Source: Tricholomella constricta
Taxonomy: Eukaryota > Basidiomycota > Agaricomycetes > Agaricales > Lyophyllaceae
Direction of reading: 5' to 3'
Length of the DNA stretch: 64,000 bases
Assembly: GCA_013368375.1 (NCBI GenBank)
Contig: JAACJP010000045.1
Coordinates: 268,592-332,591, forward strand
Position numbers and translations under genes: made by a program. Below the pieces are notes generated by a model. That model made no database searches. It saw nothing but the letters and a program-made list of their open reading frames with translations, and was not told the DNA's origin. Below, piece after piece: positions 43,809 through 54,850 of this stretch (positions within the stretch are counted from its first letter, which is position 1; every line of letters begins with the position of its first letter).

Positions 43809-45026
43809 ATGTCCGAATTCGGTGATTTTGACACGCCATCGTCTCCCCCTGCGCTTACGCCAGAAGAGCGACTGGCGAGCCTCGAAACCACGATATCGGC
43901 TCTCTCCCACACCCAAACCTCCAACTCGGCCACCCTGGACCGCATCTCCTCTCTTTTAGATACCCTCATTTTGGGGAACCCCTCCGCTGCCTCCCCAGCA
44001 GCATCTACGACCCCCGCGACGCCGGCGCAACCCTCGCCGACGTCTCCCCCTCTGCGATCAGGATCGCACATTCGGCCGTCGCCTCCTCCCACCTACAATG
44101 GCGCACGATCGGGCGGACGTGCCTTCTGGAATGCGTGTCAGCTCTACTTCTCGCTGACCACCGGGCAGTTCACCGACGACCACGCCCGAATTAGCTGGGT
44201 GTTGTCGTTCATGCAACACGGTCGCGCTGCTGACTTCGTCGATCGCGTCTTTCAGTGCGGGTCGGTGAAGCGCGCGTTCCCGACCTGGGACGACTTCGTA
44301 TCCAACTTCGAGAAGGAGTTCTTCCTGTTTGACGAGGTCGCCGACGCCGCGCTCATCCTCGAGTCGACGGCGTATTTCCAGAACAGGCGCACCATCGACG
44401 AGTACATAGACTCGTTCAAGGCCCTGTGGGTCAAGGCCGACTACCCGGATGGTCGCCACCTGGTCCTCAAGTTCCGTCGGGGCATGGACCCGAAGCTTTC
44501 GAAGCGACTCGGAAGCATCACCACGGGTCGGCCCAACGACTCCAAGATCGAGGACTGGCTAGCGATCGCCCGCTCCCAGGACTTCATCATGAGGACTGAG
44601 GAGGACTTCCACCGTCGGACACCTCCGACCATCCCGTCGGCTAGTCGCCCGACCGCCCTCGTCCCCGCGCACCCAGTCGCGCCCGCTCTCCACTGGCGAC
44701 CTTCTGCGCAACCAGTTGCTCCTGCTCGTGTGTCGGCTCCGACGCATGTCGCGCATGCCCCCCGAGCGCCAGCTCTTTCTCCCGGTGTCCCTATGGACAT
44801 TGATCGATTCACCGGTCGCCCTGTTCGCGACGACAAGTGCCGTCGGTGCAAACAACCGGGGCACTTTTGGCGTGACTGTCCATTGCGCTTCGACGTGCGC
44901 CACATCATGCCGGAGGAACTGGATGAGCTGATCATGCAGCTACTGGCACGCAAGGATGCGATCCCGGCTGACCCGACTCCCGAGTCGGCTGACCCGACCG
45001 CCTTGGCCACGGAAGAGGATTTTTAG
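43809..45026 (+). CDS. element D Gag with CCHC zinc knuckle
   Basis: 406 codons from the ATG of Met-Ser-Glu-Phe-Gly-Asp; the frame is open further upstream but only to a GTG. The capsid region matches B closely, with the knuckle CRRCKQPGHFWRDC. It ends TAG at 45024-45026 after TTTTT. Divergence from B is concentrated in the Pro/Ala-rich linker before the knuckle. Confidence 0.93.
   Translation: MSEFGDFDTPSSPPALTPEERLASLETTISALSHTQTSNSATLDRISSLLDTLILGNPSAASPAASTTPATPAQPSPTSPPLRSGSHIRPSPPPTYNGARSGGRAFWNACQLYFSLTTGQFTDDHARISWVLSFMQHGRAADFVDRVFQCGSVKRAFPTWDDFVSNFEKEFFLFDEVADAALILESTAYFQNRRTIDEYIDSFKALWVKADYPDGRHLVLKFRRGMDPKLSKRLGSITTGRPNDSKIEDWLAIARSQDFIMRTEEDFHRRTPPTIPSASRPTALVPAHPVAPALHWRPSAQPVAPARVSAPTHVAHAPRAPALSPGVPMDIDRFTGRPVRDDKCRRCKQPGHFWRDCPLRFDVRHIMPEELDELIMQLLARKDAIPADPTPESADPTALATEEDF
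45020..45026 (+). promoter_or_regulatory. gag-pol -1 frameshift site of element D
   Basis: GAT TTT TAG at the gag end; slipping back one base on TTTTT enters the open pol frame. The sequence is identical to the element B junction. Confidence 0.55.
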
Positions 45027-48000
45027 TCGCACAACGGGTGAAAAGTACGCCCCCGTTGTCTAGTCGTAATCGGTTCGCCCCCCTATCTGTAGAGTACCCC
45101 AATATACTTAATATTGCTGCTACTTCTACGGGTGAACCAATCAACGAAGACGTACAATCCTCTCCTGACCAATCGCCATCTCCGTCGGTTGCTCCGACCA
45201 AGCCGACCGCACCGTCGCGTCGCGGACTACCACGCTGGGAAAAACGACTACCCCGTCGCTTCGTGATCGCCGCCTCCCCCGATTCCTTATCCCTGTCGCT
45301 CAAGGTCAAGCTTGAGACCACCGACACCCAGGAGACGCACTCGCTCTCTGCCCTTGTTGACAGCGGAGCCACTGGATGCTTCATTAACACCGCCTTTGTT
45401 GAGAAGCACAAACTGAAGACCCGACCGTTAAACCGCCCTACACTAGCCTATAACGTCGATGGAACCCCTAACCAAGCGGGCGCCATCGGATATGTTGTAG
45501 ACGCGGTTCTACGCTATGACGGTCACTCCGAACGGGTGCTGTTCGCAGTCGCAGGCATCGGGAAGCAGGATCTCATCCTCGGATTCACCTGGCTTCGAGA
45601 CCACAACCCCGACATTGATTGGGCGATGAAGAGGGTGAAAATGAGTCGGGCGCCGTCGCGTTGCGACACCTGCAAGGTTGAGGCCAAGGAAGAGCGGCGC
45701 TCGCGCACCAAACTGCGAGCTGCCATTCGGGCCTGTCGGGCGGAAGGAATTCCGACCACAGAGCCGGATCTGCGTGCCCCGACCAGCCCCTACGTCGAGG
45801 ACGACTCTGACACGGATGAATTCCTCCCCTACACCCCAGTCATGGAGGAACCCGATCCAGAGTTGGACGACTTCCTTGCGGAGACCTTCCTGAACGGCGA
45901 CCGCATCTTTGCGACTGCGATCCACCCTCCTCCGACTGTGGCGCACATCCGTGCCAGTCAAACGACCTCGCAGCGACTCGCGGAAGCGCATGCCGCGAAC
46001 TCTGTGCCCAAGTCGTTCCGCGACGCCGTTCCGACCCACCTCCACGACTTTGAGGACGTTTTCTCCAAGGTCGCGTTTGACGAACTCCCCGATCGCAAAC
46101 AGTGGGATCACGCGATTGAGTTGGAGCCGGGCGCTTCGCCGTCCGGCACCAAAGTCTACCCACTGTCGCCGGCGGAGCAAGTCGAGCTCGATGCGTTCCT
46201 CAAGGAGAACCTCGAGTCGGGTCGGATCCGTCCGTCGAAGTCACCCATGGCTTCGCCAGTGTTCTTCATCAAGAAGAAGGATGGTGCGCTCCGGCTGGTG
46301 CAGGACTATCGGACGCTCAACGCGCTTACGGTGAAGAACCGGTACCCACTACCACTCATTAGCGAACTGGTGAACAACCTCCGCGGCGCGCGGTACTTCA
46401 CCAAGCTGGACGTCCGATGGGGGTACAACAACGTTCGGATCAAGGAAGGCGACGAGTGGAAGGCAGCGTTTCGGACGAACCGCGGTCTCTTTGAGCCGCT
46501 CGTCATGTTCTTCGGCCTCACGAACAGCCCCGCCACATTCCAGACCATGATGAATGACATCTTCCGCGATCTGATCGCCGAGGGTGTTGTTTGCGTGTAC
46601 CTCGACGATATCTTGATTTACACCAAGACTCTTGAGGAACACCGTCGGGTCGCGCGACTCGTACTGGACCGACTCCGCGAACATAAGTTGTTCTTAAAAC
46701 CCGAGAAATGCGAGTTCGAACAGACCAAGGTCGAGTATCTTGGGCTAATCATCTTGCACGGGCAAGCGGAAATGGATCCGGTCAAGGTCGCTGGAGTGTC
46801 GGAGTGGCCGGCGCCGAGGAACAAGAAGGAGGTGCAAGCGTTCTTGGGCTTCACCAATTTCTACCGACGGTTCATCCAGGACTTCTCGCACCACACCCGA
46901 CCCCTGTTCGATCTGACGGGCAAGGACGTTGCCTGGCGCTGGGAAGCGTCGGAACAGTCGGCCTTTGACCTCCTGAAGTCTGCGATCACGTCGCGACCAG
47001 TGCTTGCATTCCCCGACGACGACCGACCGTACCGCATCGAAGCTGATTCGTCCGACTTCGCGACGGGCGCGGTCCTGTCACAAGAGTCGCCATCTGATGG
47101 CAAGTGGCACCCGGTCGCGTTCTACTCGAAGAGCTTGAACGCAGTCGAGCGGAACTACGAGATCCACGACAAGGAGATGCTGGCGATCATCCGGTCTCTG
47201 GAGGAGTGGCGACATTTTGTGGAAGGCGCAAAGCACAAGGTAGAGATCTTGACCGACCACAAAAACCTTGAGTACTTCCTCACCGCGAAGAAACTCAATC
47301 GGCGGCAAGCCCGCTGGTCGCTCTACCTTGCCAACTTCGACTTCACCCTCCACCACCGTCCAGGACGCAGCATGGGCAAACCCGACGCCCTGTCGCGTCG
47401 CGCTGATCACGGCGACGGAAGTGGCGACAATGCCGACATCGTGCTCCTCAAACCCGAGTTCTTCGCGATCCGCGCGACCGAGGGTCTGGTACTGGTCGGA
47501 GAAGAAGACGATGTGCTGAAGGCGATTCGCAAGGGCAATCGCGACGGCGCACAGGAGGACGCGGTCGCGAAAGCAGCGCAACTGGTCAAGGCATCCAAGA
47601 CTGCCGGTCGCTCCCTACGCTTCGGCGAGTGGGGGGAGGAAGGCGGTCTGCTCACGTTCCGTGGACGGATCTATGTCCCGAACGTTCCTGACCTTCGCCG
47701 ACGCATTGTGGAACAACACCACGACTCCAAGATCGCCGGTCACCCGGGTCGCTGGAAGACGTTAGAGCTGGTGTCGCGCAACTACTGGTGGCCTCAGATG
47801 TCGCGCTTTGTCGGTTCCTACACCAGCACCTGCGACATGTGCTTGCGCACGAAACCCCGCCGCCAACTCCCCGTCGGACAGCTGCAGCCGCTCCCAATCC
47901 CCGAAGGTCGCTGGAACGTCGTATCGGTGGACTTCATCACTGAGCTCCCTGAGTCCAACGGCCACGACGCGATCATGAACGTCGTGGATTCGGTCGGAAA

Positions 48001-49063
48001 GCGAGCGCACTTCATCGCGTCGCACACGACCTGTTCGGCCTTGGGAGCTGCGAATCTCTACCGTCGCCACGTCTGGAAGCTGCACGGTCTCCCCGACGCA
48101 TTCGTCTCCGATCGAGGTCCACAGTTTGTTGCCGAGTTCACGCGCGAACTGTACCGGCTCCTGGGTATCAAGCTGTCGGCCTCGACGGCGTACCACCCGC
48201 AGACCGACGGGCAGACTGAGCGCGTCAACCAGGAGCTGGAACAATTCCTGCGGGTCTTCTGCAACGAGCGCCAGAACGACTGGGAGGACCTGTTGCCCGA
48301 CGCCGAATTCAGTTACAACAACCATGTACACTCGGCGACGCAACAGACCCCCTTCCTGCTCGACACTGGTCGGCATCCACGCATGGGCTTTGAGCCGCGT
48401 CAGGGCGCTTCCAAGAACGAGTCAGCCGAAGAGTTCGTGGAGCGCATGAAGGAAGCCCAGGAGGAAGCTAAGGCAGCGCTTGCAAAGGCAAAGGACGACA
48501 TGGAGCGGTATTACAACCAGCGACACGCCCCAGCGCCTGACTACCAGCCGGGTGACAAGGTGTACTTGGACGCGGCCGACATTTCTACGACCCGACCATC
48601 TAAGAAGTTGTCGCATCGCTACCTCGGCCCTTTCGTCGTGCAAAGGCGAGTCGGCCCGCTCGCATATCGCCTTCTGTTGCCTCAGTCCATGAAGCGCATC
48701 CATCCGGTCTTCCACGTCGTAAAGCTTGTCCCCGCTGTCGCGGACCCCATCGAAGGTCGGCAGTCTGATCCACCGCCGCCCCCAGATATCATCAACGACG
48801 AGCCCCACTACGAAGTCCACAAAATCCTCGACAGCCGCATCTTTCGCAAGAAACTCCAGTACAAGATCTTGTGGAAAGGCTACGGCTACGAAGAAGCTTC
48901 GTGGGAGCCCCGGGAGAATGTCGTCGCCCCCGACCTGGTGCGCAAATTCCACCGCGACAATCCCGATGCTGCGCGCCACATCCGTGGCATCTTCACTCTG
49001 TCCCCCGCCGTCTTCGCCACCGTCACCCCGCACCGAGCCGTTGCGATTCAAGAGGGGGGGTGA
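45024..49063 (+). CDS. element D Pol polyprotein: protease, RT, RNase H, integrase, chromodomain
   Basis: About 1345 codons with no stop. Domain order and motifs are as in B: retropepsin Asp-Ser-Gly-Ala-Thr-Gly, RT Tyr-Leu-Asp-Asp-Ile-Leu, RNase H Thr-Asp-His-Lys-Asn, integrase His-His-Cys-Cys finger and Asp/Asp/Glu core, chromodomain Trp-Lys-Gly-Tyr-Gly-Tyr...Trp-Glu-Pro. The integrase segment reads Val-Val-Asp-Ser-Val, where B has Tyr. The first conventional codon in frame is the GTG at 45038, so frameshift expression from gag is likely. The stop overlaps the polypurine run AGAGGGGGGGTGA before the 3' LTR. It could be functional. Confidence 0.93.
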
Positions 49064-49533
49064 TGTTAGGGGAACTCCCTTTCGCGCCCTCCGACGCTCA
49101 CCGATCGTCCCCCCGCTCATGCGATCGCTCCCCCGACCGTTCCCGATCCCGACCCCCGACGCTCCGACCCAAGCGTCGGTGTATATACTTACACACTTCC
49201 TGTCGTTCCCATCTCTCCCTGCGCGCGCCCGACGCTGATCCCGACCACCCGACATCCCGACGTCGGCTGTCCCAACTCGTGCCCGTACCCTGAGCCACGA
49301 GGATCGGGACAGCGTCGGGAACGTGTCCATACACGCGCCGCAGACCATTCCTTGATTATTATGTACAGTACTCGTATATAGTCGGCCCACTGGCATTGGG
49401 GATCCTTAGTCTATTCTCTTCGGATTCCCCTCTGCCAGGTAAGCCCCTCTTTACATTCCTCACTGTACTTAATATAACTTCGGATTCCCCTCTGCCAGTA
49501 CGACTCAGCTCTGCTCGTGAGGTCGCCCTAACA
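49064..49533 (+). repeat. 3' LTR of element D
   Basis: 470-bp LTR. Its outer edge cuts into a TET/JBP-like gene without the duplication expected from the left side. Confidence 0.92.
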
Positions 49534-50500
49534 CGAACGCAGCCAGTCGTTGGACACTGGCGTCAGCAAGGAGCTGAGCGACCATGTCCTTGTGCTCGTG
49601 GTTGTTTAGGGTGACCGGCGAGGTGGTCCCCTTGCCGTGCGTGATGCCAGCGTTGATGGCAGGGAAGCTCCCTCGTTTGTGCTTGGCTTCTGCCCGATTA
49701 AAGGAGGCCGCCGCTCCCTCGAGTGCAATGCTGGCGTAGGCCGCGCCTACCGCCCGTTGGTAGCTTTTGTCGTGGGGTTGGCCAACGAGCACAGCAATGA
49801 CTGAGCCCGAGTTGTCGAGCAGGGGTCGGTCGTCACTGGAGGGGGCGTTCAGTGGGCCATGCAGAGCGGCGGGAGGAAACACTGACAATCCATCCCACTC
49901 GACCAAACGCAGCCCCTTTGAAACCAGCTCAGCAACTGACCAGCGCTTCTGATCGCCACTTTTCTGTGTGGCGCGCAGAGCTGAGTAAGCGCCCTTGGCG
50001 GCGGGGAGGCTTTCGCTGGCCAGCAGGGTCTGGAGCGGGGCGGATGGCCGCACGTATTTTTCGTACGTCTTGGCTCGCGGAGCGTGGCCGTCGCGAAGGA
50101 CTTGCTGTTCGCGCTTTCGACGGCGTTTGGCGTGGTTGCGAGACACAGCACTGGGAGGAGCTGCTGCTGCAGGGGGCGTGGGCTCCTGGTCTGAGCAGTG
50201 GCGTCGCTGGTCCAGAGTAGCCGCCCCAGGCGCTGCTGCACTGCTGGTCACAACGCCGGTGGGCTCGAGTGGCTCTGTGGCGGTGGCGGTGTTGGCCTCG
50301 GGGTGTTCGTGAGCGCTGTCTGGGTCCACGTCAGCGCTGCACTCCAGGCGCACTGAGTCCTGCAGGAGGGCGGCGAAATCGAACTCCGGGGCGCAGTGGA
50401 TAGGAGCGACTTCATAAGGCGAGAAGGCGGCGCCTGATCGAGTCTGCAGCAAAGCTTTCAGTCGGCCTTGTAGTCGTTGATTAGCACTTACTGATCGCAT
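49534..50500 (-). pseudogene. TET/JBP-like dioxygenase gene, N-terminal half only
   Basis: The frame enters from a probable ATG at 50500 (open further to a GTG at 50551) and runs into element D's LTR. It shows the N-terminal signature of the fungal family: Leu-Gln-Thr-Arg-Ser-Gly-Ala near the start, a basic run (Lys-Arg-Arg-Arg-Lys-Arg), Leu-Val-Glu-Trp-Asp-Gly, Ile-Ala-Val-Leu-Val-Gly-Gln-Pro-His-Asp, Lys-Arg-Gly-Ser-Phe-Pro-Ala and Gly-Ile-Thr-His-Gly-Lys-Gly. The catalytic beta-helix half that would follow is missing, removed or displaced by D. It is divergent from the KDZ transposase 370 bp away, an arrangement known for TET/JBP and KDZ genes in basidiomycetes. The surviving half is intact. 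Confidence 0.65.
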
Positions 50501-50551
50501 GCCTGGCTGCCCGAGCACTAGAGGACCAAAGTCGTCAGCAAGGAATGCCAC

Positions 50552-50869
50552 AAAGTGGACAAGCAGTCGCTCCTAGCCCGCCCTTCTGCAGCGCGTTTGT
50601 CGTCTTGGTCCCAGGTATGATCCCAAAAGCCGCCAAGTGCGCTGCAGAAGCGTGGGCTGGGAGCGGTCGCTCAGGAGGAGATGCCACATACCTGGTAGAA
50701 TAAAACAAACAAGTCGAACTGCGAAGGAGTACAGAGAGAACCACGGATTCCGGACTTGTCATTGTTGAATGAAATCGGCGTGGTCATGTGATTGCATCTC
50801 AACTCATTGTTTGATGTCGTTCCGAAAGCGCTGAGGTGCATCCCAGAGCCTGCAACTGTATAGGCAGGG
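50552..50869. promoter_or_regulatory. divergent interval between TET/JBP-like and KDZ genes
   Basis: About 320 bp between the starts of two divergent genes, presumably holding both promoters. No TATA box or repeat stands out. The first exon of the KDZ gene probably begins here but its ATG could not be fixed (ATG at 50813 leads to a stop). Confidence 0.35.
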
Positions 50870-53800
50870 GGTGGCCAAGGCCTCCAGATCTACCGGCAAG
50901 CTCCTCAACCCCAAGGCCCTTAACCAATTTCGCCAGCAGACAGAAGCAGAATTGCGGGACCGGCTTCATGGTACGTGGGCCTGCTCAGCCATCAGCACCC
51001 AGCAGCAACTGACGTCTCCTCAGCCATGGATGAGCGCGACAGGAAGGTGATGGACTCAATCCGCGATATGCCCGAGTACACATCGATGGACGAGCCTGGC
51101 AGCCCAGGGATCAACGTAGACGACGTTTTGGATGGCAGCATCCCTGTGGAGTTTAGCCATGCAGGTGGCGAATTTCAAGAGCTGCTGGAGGAAGATTTGA
51201 GGCCAAAAAGGTGAGGCAAGTGTGCTGCAATGAGCGGAACAACTCTAACCCTTTCACGCAGCACCAGACGCGTGGATGCTCGATCGCGTCGCAACAGGAC
51301 GCTCCTCCGGAACCAGGGGTTTGAGGGCCAACTAGGCGGGATGGTTGATGCCTATCTGGACTGGAGTGAGGCCTTGGGCGTGTCTGGCAAGGCTGTGGCG
51401 GCGCCCCTTCCCGACGATGCCGTAGTCCAGTCCACTTACTCCGTGCAAGTCTTCGATGTCTTTGGTGAGTTTTGTCGGCAGTAATGAGTGCTCCAGTTTC
51501 GCTGAATAGGGTGTCTCAGAAGCATACCAGGAAAATGTACCTCTTCTCGCAGGAAGTCCAGGCGTCGCGGCGTCGCTCGTGCTACAAGGCCTCCTGCCCT
51601 CTGCGCCATACGCGCCTTCCGTCACATTCACCACCCGAGTCGTTGAACTTTACCGGACAGACCACTTGAGGTGCCCTCACCTTGCCATTCAACCCTTTGT
51701 CAAGGGGCTTTGTGACCTTCACGGCGTACACGCACTGCTTTCTTCCATGCAGCTTCACTGACAACTTTGCAGGTCCCCTTCCGCCCATACCTTTGCAAGC
51801 AATTCTCCATTGCTTATGACCAATACCTTGCCATCCGAGCCGCCGTTGACACCAAAGTTCAGGCTGCACTGGAGCGCGACGCGCCAGGCTGGCAGCTGCG
51901 ACACGCCTGCCCTGCTTGTACGTACAAGCTGAAGGGTGAGGATCAACTAATCTTTCAGATGCTCATTACGTTGGACGGAAACGACTCCCTCAAGCGTGTC
52001 CTGCGTCGAGGCCCCGAGACAGTTGATGAAAATGGAGAGATCGAGCCCGGGGCGTCGAAGGAGTTGAAAGATGACCGTGAAATTGGCGGGGATTACTACA
52101 TCAGCAGGGACCGGGTAGATAAGTGGGCTAAAGGAGTGCTAGCGGAGTTGCTTCCGGCAGGAGAGGAAACGGTAAGCTCCCCGGTATTGCAACCCGCCCT
52201 ACGCTGCTAATTTGTGAAGGGCGACGAGGCCGAGCCCAATCCATGCACTGACCGGTGGAAAGACATGGCTAACGAGCTCACTGCTCGAATGTGGGGAATT
52301 TTTGACGAGACCGGGGCCTTCCTCGCCCTGTGCCGGCATGGGTTTGTGCTCATCGTGGTTGACATGGTAAAAAGTGGAGAGCTGTACGCATTTTCTCCTC
52401 TCATGCCTACTATCGTGCTAAACTATACCCCCAGGGCAAAATATCCACTGGCAGTGGTTGAGACGCTCCTCAAAGCATTTGGCGCCCGCCTGGGCGGTGG
52501 CTATGACATCGGCTGCAAGTTTGGGACCACGCTTGATCGCAGCCCTCTCAGGCCCGAGGCGCGCGAGCTTCTCTACAAATCGCTGGTGGGCAGCTTCCAC
52601 GGCCACGCTCACAACCGCCTCTGCCAGCTATCGTTTCTTGCGAAGTACGTCAAGGGCATGGGCCTCGAGGACCTGGAGGGTTGCGAGCGTTTCTTTTCCA
52701 AGTCCAACGCGTTGGCCTCGTCTGTTCGCTACGCGAGCGTTTTCCACAGGAAGCAAAGGATTGTCAAATTCGCTAAACACATGGACAAGATGGACACGTA
52801 CCAAAATCTCAGTGAGTTTTGCGCATTGATTCTTTCTTTTGAGTCTCAGCGGTGCGCCTAGGCGAATTCCTCGCCAACAACTATAGGCAGGCCATCGATC
52901 TCATCAATGGCCAGGCAGCATTGGAGAAGCAAATGGCCGACCAGAAGGTGGCGTCGACGGAGGTGTTTGAGCAATGGTTGAAGGAGGAAGGCGAGTACTT
53001 GCGGGGGCTTTCGAAGGAGCCCATTCAAGAGACATTGCAGATGGAATATTACCAGAAGCTCGTCAACCTCGAGGCAAGCCGGTGAGTGCCACCTTCGTGC
53101 ATATTTGCCGCAGTGCTGATGGCCTGCAACTCAGGAAGAAGCTGGATGCTGCATCGGCAGCGTGGACCATCGATACCCCCGAAACACACGGCGGTCGCGA
53201 CTTCACTGCCTCCAAGGAAACTGCGCGCCGTCATGCCCTCGAAAACCTTGACAAGGACCTGGCCGTCGTCCAGGGCTTGGAGATGAAGCTGGGCGTAAAG
53301 GAGCGGTGGACGTCGTCGAGTCCTGAGTGGGGCGAGGCGGCTGCAATGACTGGGAAGCGCCGCTATCAACGCTGCCTTGACACGCTCGAGGCGCTTATCG
53401 TTTCCAGGATGTTCGAATTGACCAAGATGAACATGTCTCAGACCGGTGAGCGCCAATCAGCTTCATTACTGCCGCGCTAACATACCTGGCAGGCTACAAG
53501 CTACGGAAGCACATAGGTAACGCACTGAAAGCACGATCTCAAGCGGTTCGTACAGCCCTCGAGAGGTACAACGCCGCGGCTCAGGCCCTCTCCCCGCCTC
53601 GCCCAGAGCTCTCCTGGGACGTGGTAGTCGAGTACGCATTTCTTGCGGATTTCGACCTCCTAGCCGACACCCGAGACGACGTACGCGAACGCCCCTGGGC
53701 AGCTCCTGCTGCCCGCATCCTCATGGACGAGTATTTCAAAATCCAGCGAGCTCACGAAGAAATCCAGCGCCTCAATATCGAAATCGCACGCCTCGTAACG

Positions 53801-54112
53801 TACATCCGTGATGAAGAGGCGTATCTGAAGAAGATGGAGGACGTAATCGGCCAGACGGACAGCGCGCTTGCGCATCAAATCACGCTGCAAAGGGAACGCC
53901 TCGAGAGATTCAACGCCCAACACACGCGGCGGCTTCGCAAGATCGCATCACTTCGGGGCTTCACTGGCTCACTCACCCCGGGAACGAGCGTAGAGCCTGC
54001 GGACGCTGACGATGGCATGGATATGGACATTGACGGCGGAGGGAACACGGAGACGGCTTCGGTGCAGGGCGGCGCGGGCGTCGCGGGCACCGAAGAGGCT
54101 GACGAGGCTGAG

Positions 54113-54147
<35 letters not shown>

Positions 54148-54205
54148 GGACACCCTGCTTGCAGAGCTAGCTCATACTGTCCTCCAGGTTGCTTCTGATG
54201 TGTAG
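50870..54205 (+). CDS. second KDZ transposase, ten or more exons, apparently intact
   Basis: Exons ending or starting at 50970 | 51024-51210 | 51262-51464 | 51553-51725 | 51773-52171 | 52220-52383 | 52435-52811 | 52850-53081 | 53135-53445 | 53493-54205 join in phase; introns are 38-88 bp, GT..AG. Family motifs appear in order: Val-Phe-Asp-Val-Phe, Gln-Gly-Leu-Leu-Pro-Ser-Ala-Pro, Cys-Pro-Ala-Cys-Thr-Tyr, Thr-Leu-Asp-Gly-Asn-Asp-Ser-Leu-Lys-Arg-Val, Tyr-Asp-Ile-Gly-Cys-Lys-Phe, Ser-Phe-His-Gly-His-Ala-His-Asn and Leu-Glu-Gly-Cys-Glu-Arg-Phe-Phe-Ser. The C-terminus has coiled coil and ends after a run of acidic residues. This is the other main KDZ subtype, distinct from the one at 27-31 kb. No stop or frameshift was found; the first exon's start is unresolved. 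The element's left side is lost, so it may be expressed but immobile. Confidence 0.87.
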
Positions 54206-54299
54206 ACTTATGCCAAAATGCCACCCAATTTTAAATTCTATTTACTGCGATTTTTTTAAGGTTTTACAAAGATTTTTGAGGTAGCTGGGGAGCTCGTCG

Positions 54300-54685
54300 T
54301 GCCCAACGACGACGAAGGGGGGCGGAATGATGGGCGGAATGGCGGAATGATGGCGGAATGATGGCGGAATGATGGGCGGGTGGCGGACCGGCGACGACGG
54401 CTGTTCTGACAGCGTTGATGGTGATGGTGATGGGAACATTGATGGCGAACTGATGGCGGACTGATGGCGGACTGATGGCGGAATGATGGGCGGGTGGCGG
54501 ACCGACAGACAGCGACGACGGCTGTTCTGACAGCGTTGATGGCGACGTTGATGGGAACATTGATGGCGGACTGATGGCGGACTGATGGCGGAATGATGGG
54601 CGGGTGGCGGACCGACAGACAGCGACGACGGCTGTTCTGGCAGCGTTGATGGTGATGGTGATGGGAACATTGATGGCCTAGGCAC
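54300..54685 (+). repeat. tandem repeats of ~110-115 bp beside the KDZ gene
   Basis: Three imperfect units start at about 54374, 54488 and 54598. Each has GGGCGGGTGGCGGACC, CGACGACGGCTGTTCTG, CAGCGTTGATGG, GGGAACATTGATGG and runs of the 10-bp word GATGGCGGAC or its variant. They lie about 100 bp past the transposase stop and may be the subterminal repeats of the second KDZ element. No matching inverted copy was found in the window. Confidence 0.75.
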
Positions 54686-54850
54686 GACCGGCAGCGGCTC
54701 TGGCCATACCGGTCAGCCTTCGCAGCATTTGAAAAAGTCCAGGCGGTATTCAATATTTATTGGAGCACGCAGGTAGGTGCTTAAATGCCCTCTAACTATA
54801 GGCGGACTTACACTAAGTATCCACCTCTAATAGGAGGGAATTGTTGGGAA

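Larger units (their letters stand above)
43212..49533 (+). mobile_element. Ty3/gypsy chromovirus D, sister of B, flanks do not match
   Basis: LTRs 43212-43680 (469 bp) and 49064-49533 (470 bp) begin TGTTAGGGG and end CCCTAACA and differ at about three sites. Gag and pol frames are full length. Pol is nearly the same protein as in B, while the LTRs are only clearly related. The flanks do not form a target duplication: CACGC on the left versus CGAAC on the right. The left flank is element C RT and the right flank is a TET/JBP-like gene. The element therefore probably joins two former insertion sites. Confidence 0.93.

Noticed and set aside
43212..49533. D as a simple insertion into element C
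   Set aside because: No shared 5-bp flanks, and the right side is a different gene rather than the rest of C pol.
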